The notes: generated by a model not told the origin, from the letters alone. A DNA stretch of 64,000 nt from Streptomyces sp. SW4 (GCA_003248315.1 QKWM01000001.1:62001-126000), one strand, 5' to 3'; counted from the stretch's first letter, positions 19,405 through 28,633 are shown. Program-made: numbers and translations.

Positions 19405-20600
19405 ATGCGCTTCCGCCACCCGGACGGCACCACCGTCCACCTCGCCTACTGCACCAACGTCCACCCGGCCGAGACCCTCGACGGAGTCCTCGCCCAGCTC
19501 CGCGACCACTGCGAACCGGTGCGCCGCCGCCTCGGCCGCGACCGCCTCGGCATCGGGCTGTGGCTGGCCCGCGACGCCGCCCACGCCCTGGTCACCGACC
19601 CCGCCGCGCTGCGCGGCCTGCGCACCGAACTGGACCGGCGCGGCCTGGAGGTCGTCACCCTCAACGGCTTCCCCTACCAGGGCTTCGGCGCCGAGGAGGT
19701 CAAGCACCGCGTCTACACGCCGGACTGGGCCGACCCCGAACGCCTGGAGCACACCACCTCCCTGGCCCGCCTGCTCGCCGGACTGCTCCCGACGACGTCA
19801 CCGACGGCAGCATCTCCACCCTGCCGCTGGCCTGGCGCACCGCCTACGACGACGCCCGCGCCGACAAGGCCCGCGCCGCCCTCGTCACCCTCGCCGAACG
19901 CCTCGACGCCCTGGAGGAGCTGACCGGCCGCTCCATCCGCGTCGGCCTGGAACCCGAACCCGGCTGCGTCGTGGAGACCACCCGCGACGCCGTCTCCCCG
20001 CTCACCGAGGTCGGCCACGACCGCATCGGCATCTGTGTGGACACCTGCCACCTCGCCACCTCCTTCGAAGACCCGCACACCGCCCTGGACGCCCTCACCG
20101 AGGCCGGCGCCCGCGTCGTCAAGTCCCAGCTGTCCGCCGCCCTGCACGCCGAACACCCCCGGCTTCCCGAGGTCCGCGAGGCGCTCGCCGCCTTCGCCGA
20201 ACCCCGCTTCCTCCACCAGACCCGCACCCTCACCGCGCCCGGCCCCGCCGACCTGCCCGGCCACCCCGGCCTGCGCGGCACCGACGACCTCGACGAGGCC
20301 CTCACCGGCCATGCCCTGCCCGACACGGCACCCTGGCGGGCCCACTTCCACGTCCCCCTGCACGCGGCCCCCGCCGCACCCCTCACCTCCACGCTCCCCG
20401 TCCTGGAGGCCGCCCTGACCCGGCTGGTCGGCGGCCCGCACCCGCTCACCCGCCACCTGGAGGTCGAGACCTACACCTGGCAGGCCCTCCCGCCCGAGCT
20501 GCGGCCCCGCGGCCGCGCCCAGCTCACCGACGGCATCGCCGCCGAGCTGACCCTCGCCCGCGACCTGCTGACCGATCTCGGCCTGAAGGAGCTGCCATGA
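19405..20600 (+). CDS. eboE: EboE-type metabolite traffic protein (TIM barrel)
   Basis: This xylose-isomerase-like barrel of about 398 residues matches the EboE family: LAYCTNVHPAETLDGVLAQL at the start, then GLWLARDAAHAL, VVTLNGFPYQGFGAEEVKHR and VYTPDW. The active-site region is GLEPEPGCVVETT, with IGICVDTCHLATSFEDP and a C-terminal HLEVETYTWQALP. One base is missing near 19788. It starts 3 bases after the TatD gene and overlaps the next gene by ATGA. EboE proteins were linked to moving or maturing a secreted product; direct chemistry is unknown. Confidence 0.9.
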
Positions 20601-21997
20601 CCGGACCCGCCCGCACCGACGGCACCGGCCCCACCCCGCTCCTCGTCCTCGACGTCGTCGGCCTCACCCCCCGTCTCCTGGACCACATGCCCCACCTCAA
20701 GGCGCTCGCCCGGTCCGGCTCCCACGCACCGCTGGGCACCGTCCTGCCCGCCGTCACCTGCGCCGCCCAGTCCACCTTCCTGACCGGCACGATGCCCTCC
20801 GAGCACGGCATCGTCGGCAACGGCTGGTACTTCCGCGAGCTCGGCGACGTCCTGCTGTGGCGCCAGCACAACGGACTCGTCTCCGGCGACAAGCTCTGGG
20901 ACGCCGCCCGCCGCGCCCACCCCGGCTACACCGTCGCCAACATCTGCTGGTGGTACGCCATGGGCGCCGACACCGACATCACCGTCACCCCCGTCCCGTC
21001 TACTATGCCGACGGCCGCAAGGAACCCGACTGCTACACCCGCCCGGCCGGCCTGCACGACGAACTCACCGAGAAGTTCGGCACCTTCCCGCTGTTCCACT
21101 TCTGGGGACCCGGCGCCGACCTGGTCTCCAGCCGGTGGATCATCGACGCCACCCGGCACATCGTGCGCACCCGCCGGCCCGACCTGGCCCTGTGCTACCT
21201 CCCTCACCTCGACTACGACCTCCAGCGCTACGGCCCCGACGACCCCGCTCCCTGAAGGCCGCCGCCGACCTGGACGCCGCGATGGCCCCCCTCCTGGACG
21301 ACGCCCGCGCAGAGGGCCGCACCGTCGTCGCCCTGTCCGAGTACGGCATCACCCGCGTCCACCGCACCGTGGACATCAACCGGGCCCTGCGCCGCGCCGG
21401 CCTGCTGGAGGTCCACACCCAGGACGGCATGGAGTACCTCGACCCGATGGCCTCCCGCGCCTTCGCGGTCGCCGACCACCAGATCGCCCACGTCTACGTC
21501 CGCCGACCCGAGGACCTCGCCGCCACCCGCGCCGCCCTGGAAGGGCTGCCCGGCATCGAGCAACTCCTCGACGACGAGGGCAAGAAGGCCCACCACCTCG
21601 ACCATCCGCGCGCCGGCGAACTCGTCGCCGTCGCCGAACCGGACGCCTGGTTCACGTACTACTACTGGCTCGACGACGCCCGCGCGCCCGACTTCGCACA
21701 GCTCGTCGAGATCCACCGCAAACCCGGCTACGACCCGGTCGAGCTGTTCATGGACCCGCTCGACCCCTACGTCAAGGTCAAGGCGGCCACCGCCCTGGCC
21801 CGCAAGAAGCTCGGCATGCGCTACCGCATGGCGGTCGTCCCTCTGGACGCCTCGCCCGTGCGCGGCAGCCACGGCCGCCTCCCCGAGAGCGACGACGACG
21901 GTCCGCTCCTCATCTGCTCCACCCCCGCGCAGTCGGCGACCGCGTCGCGGCCACCGACGTCAAGCAACTCCTGCTCCACCTCGCCGGACTCGACTGA
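20597..21997 (+). CDS. eboF: Alkaline-phosphatase-superfamily nucleotide pyrophosphatase/phosphodiesterase (EboF type)
   Basis: This type I phosphodiesterase/nucleotide pyrophosphatase-like enzyme has about 467 residues. The metal and nucleophile region reads LLVLDVVGLTPRLLD and VLPAVTCAAQSTFLTGTMPS, with Thr as probable nucleophile; EHGIVGNGWYFREL follows. Other metal-site segments are LCYLPHLDYDLQRYGPD, VVALSEYGITRVHRTVDIN and DDEGKKAHHLDHPRAGELV. No signal peptide is seen, so it is probably cytoplasmic. Bases are missing near 20996, 21246 and 21928. It probably removes phosphate or a nucleotide from the pathway product. Confidence 0.9.
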   Translation: MTGPARTDGTGPTPLLVLDVVGLTPRLLDHMPHLKALARSGSHAPLGTVLPAVTCAAQSTFLTGTMPSEHGIVGNGWYFRELGDVLLWRQHNGLVSGDKLWDAARRAHPGYTVANICWWYAMGADTDITVTPVPSTMPTAARNPTATPARPACTTNSPRSSAPSRCSTSGDPAPTWSPAGGSSTPPGTSCAPAGPTWPCATSLTSTTTSSATAPTTPLPEGRRRPGRRDGPPPGRRPRRGPHRRRPVRVRHHPRPPHRGHQPGPAPRRPAGGPHPGRHGVPRPDGLPRLRGRRPPDRPRLRPPTRGPRRHPRRPGRAARHRATPRRRGQEGPPPRPSARRRTRRRRRTGRLVHVLLLARRRPRARLRTARRDPPQTRLRPGRAVHGPARPLRQGQGGHRPGPQEARHALPHGGRPSGRLARARQPRPPPRERRRRSAPHLLHPRAVGDRVAATDVKQLLLHLAGLD

Positions 21998-22128
21998 CGC
22001 ACCCAGCTCCGTCGCGCTCCGTCGAGCAACCCGTACGGAAAGTGAAACACACGCCACCGACAACGGCCGGACCCCGGACCCGGACACCGGAAGACCCGGA
22101 CTCCCGGCCACGGCAGAAAGAGGCACCC

Positions 22129-23325
22129 GTGACCAGATCCACCGACGCCCACCGTCCCGACGGCTCCGGCGCCCTCGCGGCCGGCGGCCCCGACGACGCC
22201 CTGCGCCGCCGCCTCGGCGTCGACCGCCGACGCTTCCTGACCACCTGCACGGCCGCCGCCACCGCGGCGATCGCCGCCCCCGTCTTCGGCGCGGGCCCCG
22301 CGCTCGCCGCCGAGGACCGGCGGGGCGGGGAGCACGACCGCGGCGGGGACGTCCTCGTGCCGGCCGACCGGCGCGGCATCATCCTCTACACCGTCCGCGA
22401 CGCCACCGGCCGCGACCCGCTCGCCACGGACCTGCCCTCCGGTTTCCGCGAGGTCTTCAAGGAGCTGGCCCGCCACGGCTACCGGCAGGTCGAGTTCGCC
22501 GGCTACCGCCAGCACGCCAACGCGCCCGGCGGCGCCGACCTGGAGAGCGTCGAGGGCGCCCGGCTGCTGCGCCGCTGGCTCGACGAGTACGGGCTGCGCG
22601 CCCAGGGCAACCACGGCTTCATCCCGTCGTCCTGGCCGCTGACCACGGCGGACCTCGACACCTTCAAGAAGCACCTGGAGATCGCCAACATCCTCGGCCT
22701 CCAGCACATGGGCACCGGCGGCGACCCCACCGGCAGCTCCCACCGGGCCGACTGGGACGTGGCCGCCGACAAGTGGAACGCCCTCGGTGAGATCGCCCGC
22801 CGCGAGGGCATCAAGCTCTACACCCACAACCACGACGCCGCCTACGGCTTCCTGCTCGACGGAGGTCCGCTCGACGCCCAGGGCCGCCCGACCCGCAGCT
22901 CCGGCATCCGCAAGCTGGAGTACTTCCTGCAGATCACTGACCCCAAGGCCGTCTGGCTGGAGATGGACATCTTCTGGGCGCACGTGGCCCGGTACAAGTT
23001 CCACACCTACACCGCCCACGACGGCTCCACCCAGGAGAACGTCTTCGACCCGGCCGGCCTCGTCGCCCGCCACAACAAGCGCTACCCGCTGTTCCATGCC
23101 AAGGACGGCACCGTCAACACCACGAACGGCATGGGCTACGACATGGTCCCGTTCGGCACCGGCGACATCGACTACCGCACCTTCTTCACCCGGGTCGGCC
23201 ACCGGAACTACCACAACCCGATGGTCGAGCAGGACAACGCCCCGAGCGGCACCGACCCCGCCCAGTCCCTGCGGTACGCGCGGATCGGGTACCGCAACCT
23301 CGCGGCCCTGCGCTCCTGCCGCTAG
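22129..23325 (+). CDS. Tat-exported sugar phosphate isomerase/epimerase-like protein
   Basis: This intact 398-residue protein has a twin-arginine signal, RRRLGVDRRRFLTTCTAAAT, then a hydrophobic stretch and cleavage after ALAA. The exported part is a TIM barrel: IILYTVRDATGRD, GYRQVEFAGYRQH, LQHMGTGGDPTG, IKLYTHNHDAAYG, WLEMDIFWAHVA and PLFHAKDGT give the usual Glu/Asp/His metal ligands. GTG at 22129 has GAAAGAGG upstream and beats the ATG 29 codons earlier, which has no ribosome site. It closes the ebo-type operon after a 131-base gap, and its export fits a pathway whose product leaves the cytoplasm. Confidence 0.88.
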   Translation: MTRSTDAHRPDGSGALAAGGPDDALRRRLGVDRRRFLTTCTAAATAAIAAPVFGAGPALAAEDRRGGEHDRGGDVLVPADRRGIILYTVRDATGRDPLATDLPSGFREVFKELARHGYRQVEFAGYRQHANAPGGADLESVEGARLLRRWLDEYGLRAQGNHGFIPSSWPLTTADLDTFKKHLEIANILGLQHMGTGGDPTGSSHRADWDVAADKWNALGEIARREGIKLYTHNHDAAYGFLLDGGPLDAQGRPTRSSGIRKLEYFLQITDPKAVWLEMDIFWAHVARYKFHTYTAHDGSTQENVFDPAGLVARHNKRYPLFHAKDGTVNTTNGMGYDMVPFGTGDIDYRTFFTRVGHRNYHNPMVEQDNAPSGTDPAQSLRYARIGYRNLAALRSCR

Positions 23326-23343
23326 GTTCCCCCGCACGGCATC

Positions 23344-23382
23344 CGGCCCTTCCCGTGCCGCCACCCGGCGCGGGAAGGGCCG
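23344..23382. terminator. Bidirectional hairpin terminator
   Basis: A 12-bp perfect stem (CGGCCCTTCCCG/CGGGAAGGGCCG) with a 15-base loop lies between the convergent Tat-exported isomerase and DUF2254 genes. Confidence 0.8.
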
Positions 23383-23397
23383 CCGCCGTCCCGGACC

Positions 23398-23456
23398 GAG
23401 CCGCCCCCGTCCCGCACCGGCCGAGCCGCCCCGTCCCGCACCGGCCGAGCCGCCGC
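23398..23456. repeat. GC-rich short tandem repeat
   Basis: Two copies of a unit of about 24 bp built on CGTCCCGCACCGGCCGAGCC plus flanking partial copies lie between the terminator and the DUF2254 stop. No function is evident. Confidence 0.6.
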
Positions 23457-23469
23457 CGTCCGTGCCGGA

Positions 23470-24801
23470 TCAGCCGATGCCCTGCCGGTCCGGCCGCAGC
23501 GCGAACGCGCGGTCGGCGGCCGTGGGCGCACCCCGCCAGACCGCCTGGCGGAGCAGCTCGCGGTGGCGCAGCAGCGGCTCGCGGCGCTCCGGCGGGGCCA
23601 GCAGCAACAGATCGTCGAGGCCGGCCAGCATGCGCCGCGACACCTGCGCACTGGCCGGGGCGCACTCCCGTACCTCGGTGAACCCCAGGTCCACCAGCTC
23701 CGTCCAGCCGGGCACGGGCTGCACCAGCCGCACCGCGCCCCGCCGGTCCCGGTGCACGGCGGAGTCCAGCGGGCGCCGGCTCAGCGCGGCCAGGAACTGC
23801 ACGATCCGGTCCAGCGCCTGGACGGCCGTCGTCGGATCGTTGACCGCGGGGGACAGGGCGCGCAGCGCGATGTCGGACAACTGGCGCAGCCCGAAGCCGA
23901 GATCCTGGTGGTAGGTGCGCTCCACCCCCACCGACACGGTGTACCGCAGCGCCCTGCGCGGCGGGGCCGGCCCGCCGTGCACCGCCAGGACGGGCGTGCC
24001 GGGCACCACGAAGTCGCCGATCCGCGGAACGAGCCGCAGTACCACCCCGTGCTTGCGCGCCACCCGCACCAGCCGCGCCACGTGCACGTCGCGCAGCACC
24101 CCCGCGCCGCCCTCGTGCGGAACCCACGCGGTGGCCGGACCCGGATCGGGCGCCGGTGCGCCGGGCACCGGCACGGGCATGGCGGCGGCCACCCGGAAGG
24201 ACTCCGTGGCGATCCGCGCGATCACATGGCTGATCCGCATCATCCGCAGCGTCGTGTTCACGTACAGCACGAACAGCAGCAGGCTCAGCGCGACCATGAG
24301 GAGCGTGAGAGCCGACTGCACCAGCGGGACGCTGGTGACGACCCGGGGGTCCGGCGCACTGTCGTACGAGGCCAGGACGAGCAGCGACAGGACGAACGTC
24401 GCGAGGAAGACGGCGAAGGTCGCCTTCGTGATCCGGCTGCGCACGAAGAGCCGCACCACGCGCGGGGTGAACTGCCCGCTCGCCATCTGCACGGCGACCA
24501 GCGAGATGCTGAAGACCACGCCGATGAACGTCATCATCGCCGAGGCGACCGTGTTCACCACGGTGTTCGCGTCGCTCGTCCACCGCATCAGCTCACGGAG
24601 CGTGTCCAGGTCGCCGTCCGCCCTCAGCGCCTCGACGACGGCGGAGTCGATCTCCTGGGCGAGCAGCCACACCAGGAACACGCCGGCCATGGCCGCGGTG
24701 GGCGCGAACCAGAACGTGTCCCGCAGATGCTCCCGCAGCGGCGACAGCGCCGGCGGCCGGCCCCCGGCCGGGGTGCGCTGCGTAACCGTCCACTCACTCA
24801 T
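23470..24801 (-). CDS. DUF2254 family membrane protein
   Basis: This intact 443-residue protein is predicted to have four membrane helices in its first half (FAPTAAMAGVFLVWLLAQ; TVASAMMTFIGVVFSISLVA; AVFLATFVLSLLVLASY; SALTLLMVALSLLLFVLYV) and a soluble C-terminal domain. The SISLVAVQMASGQFTPR and DIALRALSPAVNDPTTAVQA segments are the best-conserved family signatures. Function is unknown. It is transcribed away from the tRNA gene and converges on the ebo-type operon. Confidence 0.9.
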   Translation of the reverse strand: MSEWTVTQRTPAGGRPPALSPLREHLRDTFWFAPTAAMAGVFLVWLLAQEIDSAVVEALRADGDLDTLRELMRWTSDANTVVNTVASAMMTFIGVVFSISLVAVQMASGQFTPRVVRLFVRSRITKATFAVFLATFVLSLLVLASYDSAPDPRVVTSVPLVQSALTLLMVALSLLLFVLYVNTTLRMMRISHVIARIATESFRVAAAMPVPVPGAPAPDPGPATAWVPHEGGAGVLRDVHVARLVRVARKHGVVLRLVPRIGDFVVPGTPVLAVHGGPAPPRRALRYTVSVGVERTYHQDLGFGLRQLSDIALRALSPAVNDPTTAVQALDRIVQFLAALSRRPLDSAVHRDRRGAVRLVQPVPGWTELVDLGFTEVRECAPASAQVSRRMLAGLDDLLLLAPPERREPLLRHRELLRQAVWRGAPTAADRAFALRPDRQGIG

Positions 24802-24865
24802 GGTGCGACCCTAGAGTCATCCGGCCCGCCCGCCCGGAGCGCCGCCCGGGCGACGGAAACGCAGG

Positions 24866-24894
24866 TGAAAGGCACTGCGAAACCTTGGTATGGT
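24866..24894 (+). promoter_or_regulatory. Candidate promoter of tRNA-Leu
   Basis: A TGAAAG box and a TATGGT box are separated by 17 bases, with the -10 box 47 bases before the mature tRNA. The 140-bp gap also has to hold the promoter for the divergent DUF2254 gene. Confidence 0.4.
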
Positions 24895-24941
24895 TGAGCA
24901 TGTCGCCGCGGGGTCCACCCCGGCCGGGCGACAGACACCTG

Positions 24942-25029
24942 GTCCGGGTGGCGGAATGGCAGACGCGCTAGCTTGAGGTGCTAGTGCCCTTTATCGGGCG
25001 TGGGGGTTCAAGTCCCCCCTCGGACACCA
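24942..25029 (+). tRNA. tRNA-Leu (anticodon GAG)
   Basis: The acceptor stem GTCCGGG pairs with CTCGGAC (one G-T), and the 3' CCA is encoded. The anticodon stem CTAGC/GCTAG encloses the loop TTGAGGT, giving anticodon GAG at 24975-24977, which reads CUC and CUU. A long variable arm (TGCCC...GGGCG) marks a class II tRNA. The T arm is GGGGG/CCCCC around TTCAAGT. No attachment-site-like direct repeat of its 3' end was seen nearby, so no integrated element is evident here. Confidence 0.97.
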
Positions 25030-25092
25030 GTGAGATTCCGTGGATGCGGGTCGAGGATTCCTCGGCCCGCATTCGTGCGTTCGCGGAGTCCT

Positions 25093-25106
25093 CGGGAAAA
25101 TTCCCG
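25093..25106. terminator. Small hairpin after tRNA-Leu
   Basis: CGGGAA pairs with TTCCCG around a 2-base AA loop, about 64 bases after the tRNA. It may end the tRNA transcript or stabilise its 3' trailer. Confidence 0.4.
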
Positions 25107-25174
25107 TGCGGCCCGCGGCCCCGCCTTCCTACACTCACCACGTCATCGACGAGACGAGTGAGGGGAGCCGGGCC

Positions 25175-25294
25175 GTGCGTGACCGCACCGCGACCGCCGC
25201 CGTGTCCCCCTCCCGGTACGAGGTGATCCTCGTGTCTCGTGTCCTCCGGTGCCCGCTGCGCGGCCGGCACCGGATGCCCGCGACGACTCTCTGA
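25175..25294 (+). CDS. Small ORF, possible leader peptide of the EF-G paralogue
   Basis: A 39-codon frame starts at GTG, with AGGGGAG ending 8 bases before it. It encodes a basic peptide containing SRYEVILVSRVLRCPLRGR. A TACACT box at 25130-25135 could be its -10. It ends 117 bases before the EF-G-like gene, and between them lie mutually exclusive hairpins (25312-25364), the arrangement expected of a translation-sensing leader. It could also be a chance ORF; GTG starts and open frames are common at this GC content. Confidence 0.4.
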   Translation: MRDRTATAAVSPSRYEVILVSRVLRCPLRGRHRMPATTL

Positions 25295-25311
25295 CCCACC
25301 GGCACCGGCAC

Positions 25312-25364
25312 CGACGGGCGTGTCCACGCCCCTCGGGAAGATCCACGGGACCGTGTGCCCGTCG
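25312..25364 (+). promoter_or_regulatory. Mutually exclusive hairpins, candidate attenuator
   Basis: The segment CGACGGGCGTG can pair locally, GGGCGTG with CACGCCC (7 bp perfect, 2-base loop, 25316-25331). It can instead pair, as CGACGGGC, with the perfect 8-base complement GCCCGTCG at 25357-25364. The two pairings share the same left arm and cannot coexist. This lies between the small ORF and the EF-G-like gene. No U-tract follows either hairpin. Confidence 0.4.
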
Positions 25365-25411
25365 CGGGAATCGCGCCGCCCTGTCACCGATGACACGAAA
25401 GGCCACAGGCC

Positions 25412-27483
25412 GTGCGCACCACCGCAGTCACCACGACCACCGCCCCGACGACGACGTCCGCCGGGCTCGCCGCGATCCGCAATCTCGGCATCCTCGCCCA
25501 CGTCGACGCGGGCAAGACCACCGTCACCGAGCGGATCCTCTACGCCACCGGCACCACCCACAAGCGCGGCGAGGTCCACGACGGCACCACCGTCACCGAC
25601 TTCGACCCGCAGGAACGCGACCGCGGGATCACCATCTTCGCGGCGGCGGTCACCTGCGCGTGGGCCGGGCACCGGATCAACCTCATCGACACCCCCGGTC
25701 ACGTCGACTTCGCCGACGAGGTCGAGCGGTCGCTGCGCGTCCTGGACGGCGCAGTCGCCGTGTTCGACGCCGTCGCGGGGGTCGAGCCGCAGAGCGAGTC
25801 GGTGTGGCGGCAGGCCGACCGGCACGGCGTGCCGAGGCTCGCGTTCGTCAACAAGATGGACCGCGCCGGCGCCGACCTGGACGCCGCCGTCGCCTCGATC
25901 CGGGACCGGCTGAACACCACACCGCTGCCCGTCCAGCTGCCGATCGGCGCGGAGGACGGCTTCACCGGTGTGGTCGACCTGGTCCGGATGAGGGCGCTGA
26001 CCTGGCCCGGTGCGCCGGAGCCGGCCCACGAGGGACCGGTGCCGCCGCATCTGCGGGAGGAGGCGGTACGGCGCCGCCGCCTGCTGGAGGAGGCCGTGGC
26101 GGAGCTGCACCCGGCCGCGCTGGAGGAGTTCTGCGACCGGGAGACGCTCACCGGGGCCACCCTCGCCGGCGCCCTGCGCGACATCACCCGCGCCGGTGAC
26201 GGCGTCGTCGTGCTGTGCGGCTCCGCCTACCGCGACCGCGGTGTGGAACCGCTGCTCGACGCGGTCGTGGCGTACCTGCCGTCGCCGCTCGACGTGCCCG
26301 CCGTACGCGGCACGCACGACGACGGCACGGAAGGAGAGGAACGGCCGGCCGATCCGGCGGCGCCGCTGGCCGCGCTGGCCTTCAAGGTGAACGCCACCCC
26401 GACGGGGCGGCTGACGTACGTCCGGGTGTACTCGGGCACGATCGAGAAGGGGGACACCGTGTGGGACGCGCGGGCCCGGCGCTCCGAGCGGATCGCCCGC
26501 ATCCTGCGGGTGCGCGCCGACCGGCACGATCCGCTGGAGCGCGCCGAGGCGGGGACATCGTCGCCGTGGTCGGCCTGAAGTCGGCCCGGGCCGGCTCCAC
26601 CCTGTGCGCGCCGGACGCGCCGCTGGTCCTGGAGCCGCCGGGGACGGCCGAACCGGTCGTGCACGTGGCGGTCGAGGCCCGCAGGTCCACCGACACCGGG
26701 CGGCTGGCCGCCGCGCTGGCCCGGCTCGCCGAGGAGGACCCGTCGCTGGCGGTGCGCACCGACCCGGAGACCGGTCAGACGGTGCTCTCCGGCATGGGTG
26801 AACTGCACCTGGAGGTCGCGGCCGAACGCGTACGGCGCGAGCACGGCGTGGAGATCACCCTCGGCCGCCCCGGCGTGGCGTACCGCGAGACGGTCGCCCG
26901 CGGCGTGACCGGTTTCGTCCACCGGCACGTCAAACAGGACGGCGGCGCGGGCCAGTTCGCCCACGTGGTCCTGGACGTGGAGCCGTGCGAGGAGCACGCG
27001 TTCGCCTTCCGGTCGACGGTGGTCGGCGGGCGCGTACCGCAGGAGTACGTCCGTGCGGTCGAGGCGGGCTGCCGGGACGCCCTCGCCGAGGGGCCGCTCG
27101 GCGGCCATCCGGTCACCGGGCTCCGGGTGACGCTCACCGACGGGCAGACCCATGTGAAGGACTCCTCGGACACGGCCTTCCGCACGGCGGGCCGGCTCGG
27201 CCTCCGCGACGCGCTGCGCGCCTGCGGGATGCTCCTGCTGGAGCCGGTGGTCGAGGTGACGGTCACCGTGCCGGAGGACGCCGTCGGCGGCGTCCTCGGC
27301 GACCTCGCCGCCCGGCGCGGCCGGGTCACCGGCTCCGCCACCCGGTCCGGCACGGCGACGGTGACCGCCACCGTGCCGCTGGCGGAACTGTTCGGCTACG
27401 CGACCCGTCTGCGCAGCCGCACCCAGGGCCGGGGCACCTTCACCGCCCGTCCCACGGGCTACGCCCCGGCACCGACCGCCTGA
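25412..27483 (+). CDS. Elongation factor G paralogue
   Basis: This translational GTPase of about 690 residues is nearly the length of EF-G. G-domain motifs: G1 [10 protein letters not shown]2 region [10 protein letters not shown]3 [17 protein letters not shown] and G4 [12 protein letters not shown]. The G3 and G4 wording matches EF-G better than TetM-type ribosome-protection proteins. Domains II-V follow, with [30 protein letters not shown] and [20 protein letters not shown]. One base is missing near 26556. The GTG start is just after a weak GGCC-rich site. Streptomyces often carry such second EF-Gs besides fusA; the role may be ribosome rescue, recycling or antibiotic tolerance, not shown here. 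Confidence 0.88.
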
Positions 27484-27500
27484 CCGACGCCCGCCCGCAC

Positions 27501-27542
27501 CCGCCGCCGGCCCCTCCCGCACGGGGGAGGGGCCGGCGGCGG
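27501..27542. terminator. Strong bidirectional hairpin terminator
   Basis: A 16- to 18-bp near-uninterrupted stem (GCCGCCGGCCCCTCCC with its complement) has a 6-base loop. It lies between the convergent EF-G paralogue and the small membrane protein. Confidence 0.88.
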
Positions 27543-27579
27543 GACCGCGGACATCCGTCTGCGGTCGGTCCGCGGGCGG

Positions 27580-27965
27580 TCAGCCCGCGGACATCAGGGC
27601 GCCCAACAGCGCGGGCAGCAGGACGAGTCCCGACACGCGGGCCGCCGTCCGTGGCCGTTCCCGGCGGTGAGCCTGCGGACCGCGAACGACGCGACCAGCG
27701 CGAGCGGGAAGACGACCAGGACCGCTTCGTCGATGCCGACGTCTCCCCCCGTGAGGCGTCCGGCCAGGACCATGGCCGCGGCGCCGGCGAAGAGGGCGAG
27801 CAGGACCGATCCCGCGCCGAACCACCGCCGTTCGAGGTTCTCGGCGACCCCACCGAAGCCCGCTCCGGCGAGCCTCATCCGCACCGAACTCACCGCGGCG
27901 GCCCCGAGGAGGGCGAACCCGGCGACGAGGAACACCCACTGCAGTGTCAGGGCAACGGTGTGCAT
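27580..27965 (-). CDS. Small four-helix membrane protein
   Basis: The repaired product has about 128 residues with four hydrophobic segments: LTLQWVFLVAGFALLGAAAV, FGAGSVLLALFAGAAAMVLA, DEAVLVVFPLALVASFAV and VSGLVLLPALLGALMSAG. I do not recognise the family. One base is missing near 27648, and without repair the last helix is lost. It starts 27 bases behind a secreted lysine-rich protein on the same strand, so the two are probably cotranscribed. An immunity or export-helper role for that protein is possible but unproven. Confidence 0.7.
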
Positions 27966-27992
27966 GCTGTGCCTCCTTGTCCGGGTGCCGGT

Positions 27993-28633
27993 TCACCAGC
28001 AGTTCTTGATGACCTGGTCCACGCCCAGGATCTCCGCGGCGATCGCGCCGAGACCGGTTCCGCTCTCCTCGAACACCTCCATGATCGCCTTCTTGAAGCT
28101 CTTCTTGCCGCGCTTCTTCTTGTCCTGGATCTTCTGGACGACCTTCTTGATGCCGCCGAGCTTGTCGATGGCCTTCTTGACCTTGTAGATCTTGCGATGG
28201 CCAGCAGGTTGGAGCCGACCGCCAGCAGGATCCCGCGGGCGCAGCCACCGGCGCTGAACTTCATCACCTGGACCTGCCCCGGGCCCGCCGTGTCCCCCAG
28301 GCGTGCCCGGAGCCACTGCTCGGTGGCCTCCTGCCCCTGGGCGAGCACACCGTCGGGAATCTCGCTGATGAGCCCGAGCGCTTCCTCCAGCCCCGCGAAG
28401 GCGGCGTCCTCGTCGAGGCCGTCCAGGGCCTCCAGCCCCGGGTCCGCGGCGGCCGTCGCGTGCGCCGACGCGGTGTGCGGCGCGCTGCGCTCCGCCGCGG
28501 TCGCGGTGGCGAGCGGCGCCGCCACCCCCAGAGCCACGGCCGCCGCCGTCAGTGCGGCGATCTCGCGCAGCCTCCTGTACCGCGGGCCGGTTCCCTCGGC
28601 CGGGCGGTCCTCGGACATGGATGACGTGGTCAC
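27993..28633 (-). CDS. Secreted protein with a lysine-rich, cysteine-bounded C-terminal domain
   Basis: The precursor is about 213 residues. An N-terminal hydrophobic segment (IAALTAAAVALGVAAPLATA) acts as signal peptide, then comes an acidic, Ala-rich propeptide-like region. The last 86 residues begin GGCARGILLAVGSNLLAIAK and end GVDQVIKNCW. They contain about 15 Lys in a 35-residue stretch (KIYKVKKAIDKLGGIKKVVQ and onward), alternating with hydrophobics as in a cationic amphipathic helix, and one Cys near each end. Pattern and neighbours recall a bacteriocin-like precursor, but I know no characterised homologue. The GTG start follows GGGGAAG; one base is missing near 28196. Confidence 0.65.

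Noticed and set aside
24942..25029. tRNA-Leu as an integration site of a mobile element
   Set aside because: No integrase, excisionase or direct repeat of the tRNA 3' end was found around it, and flanking genes look like ordinary chromosome.
25412..27483. Tet(M)-type ribosomal protection protein
   Set aside because: G3 and G4 segments ([31 protein letters not shown]) match EF-G wording rather than TetM, so it is called an EF-G paralogue; protection function is not excluded.
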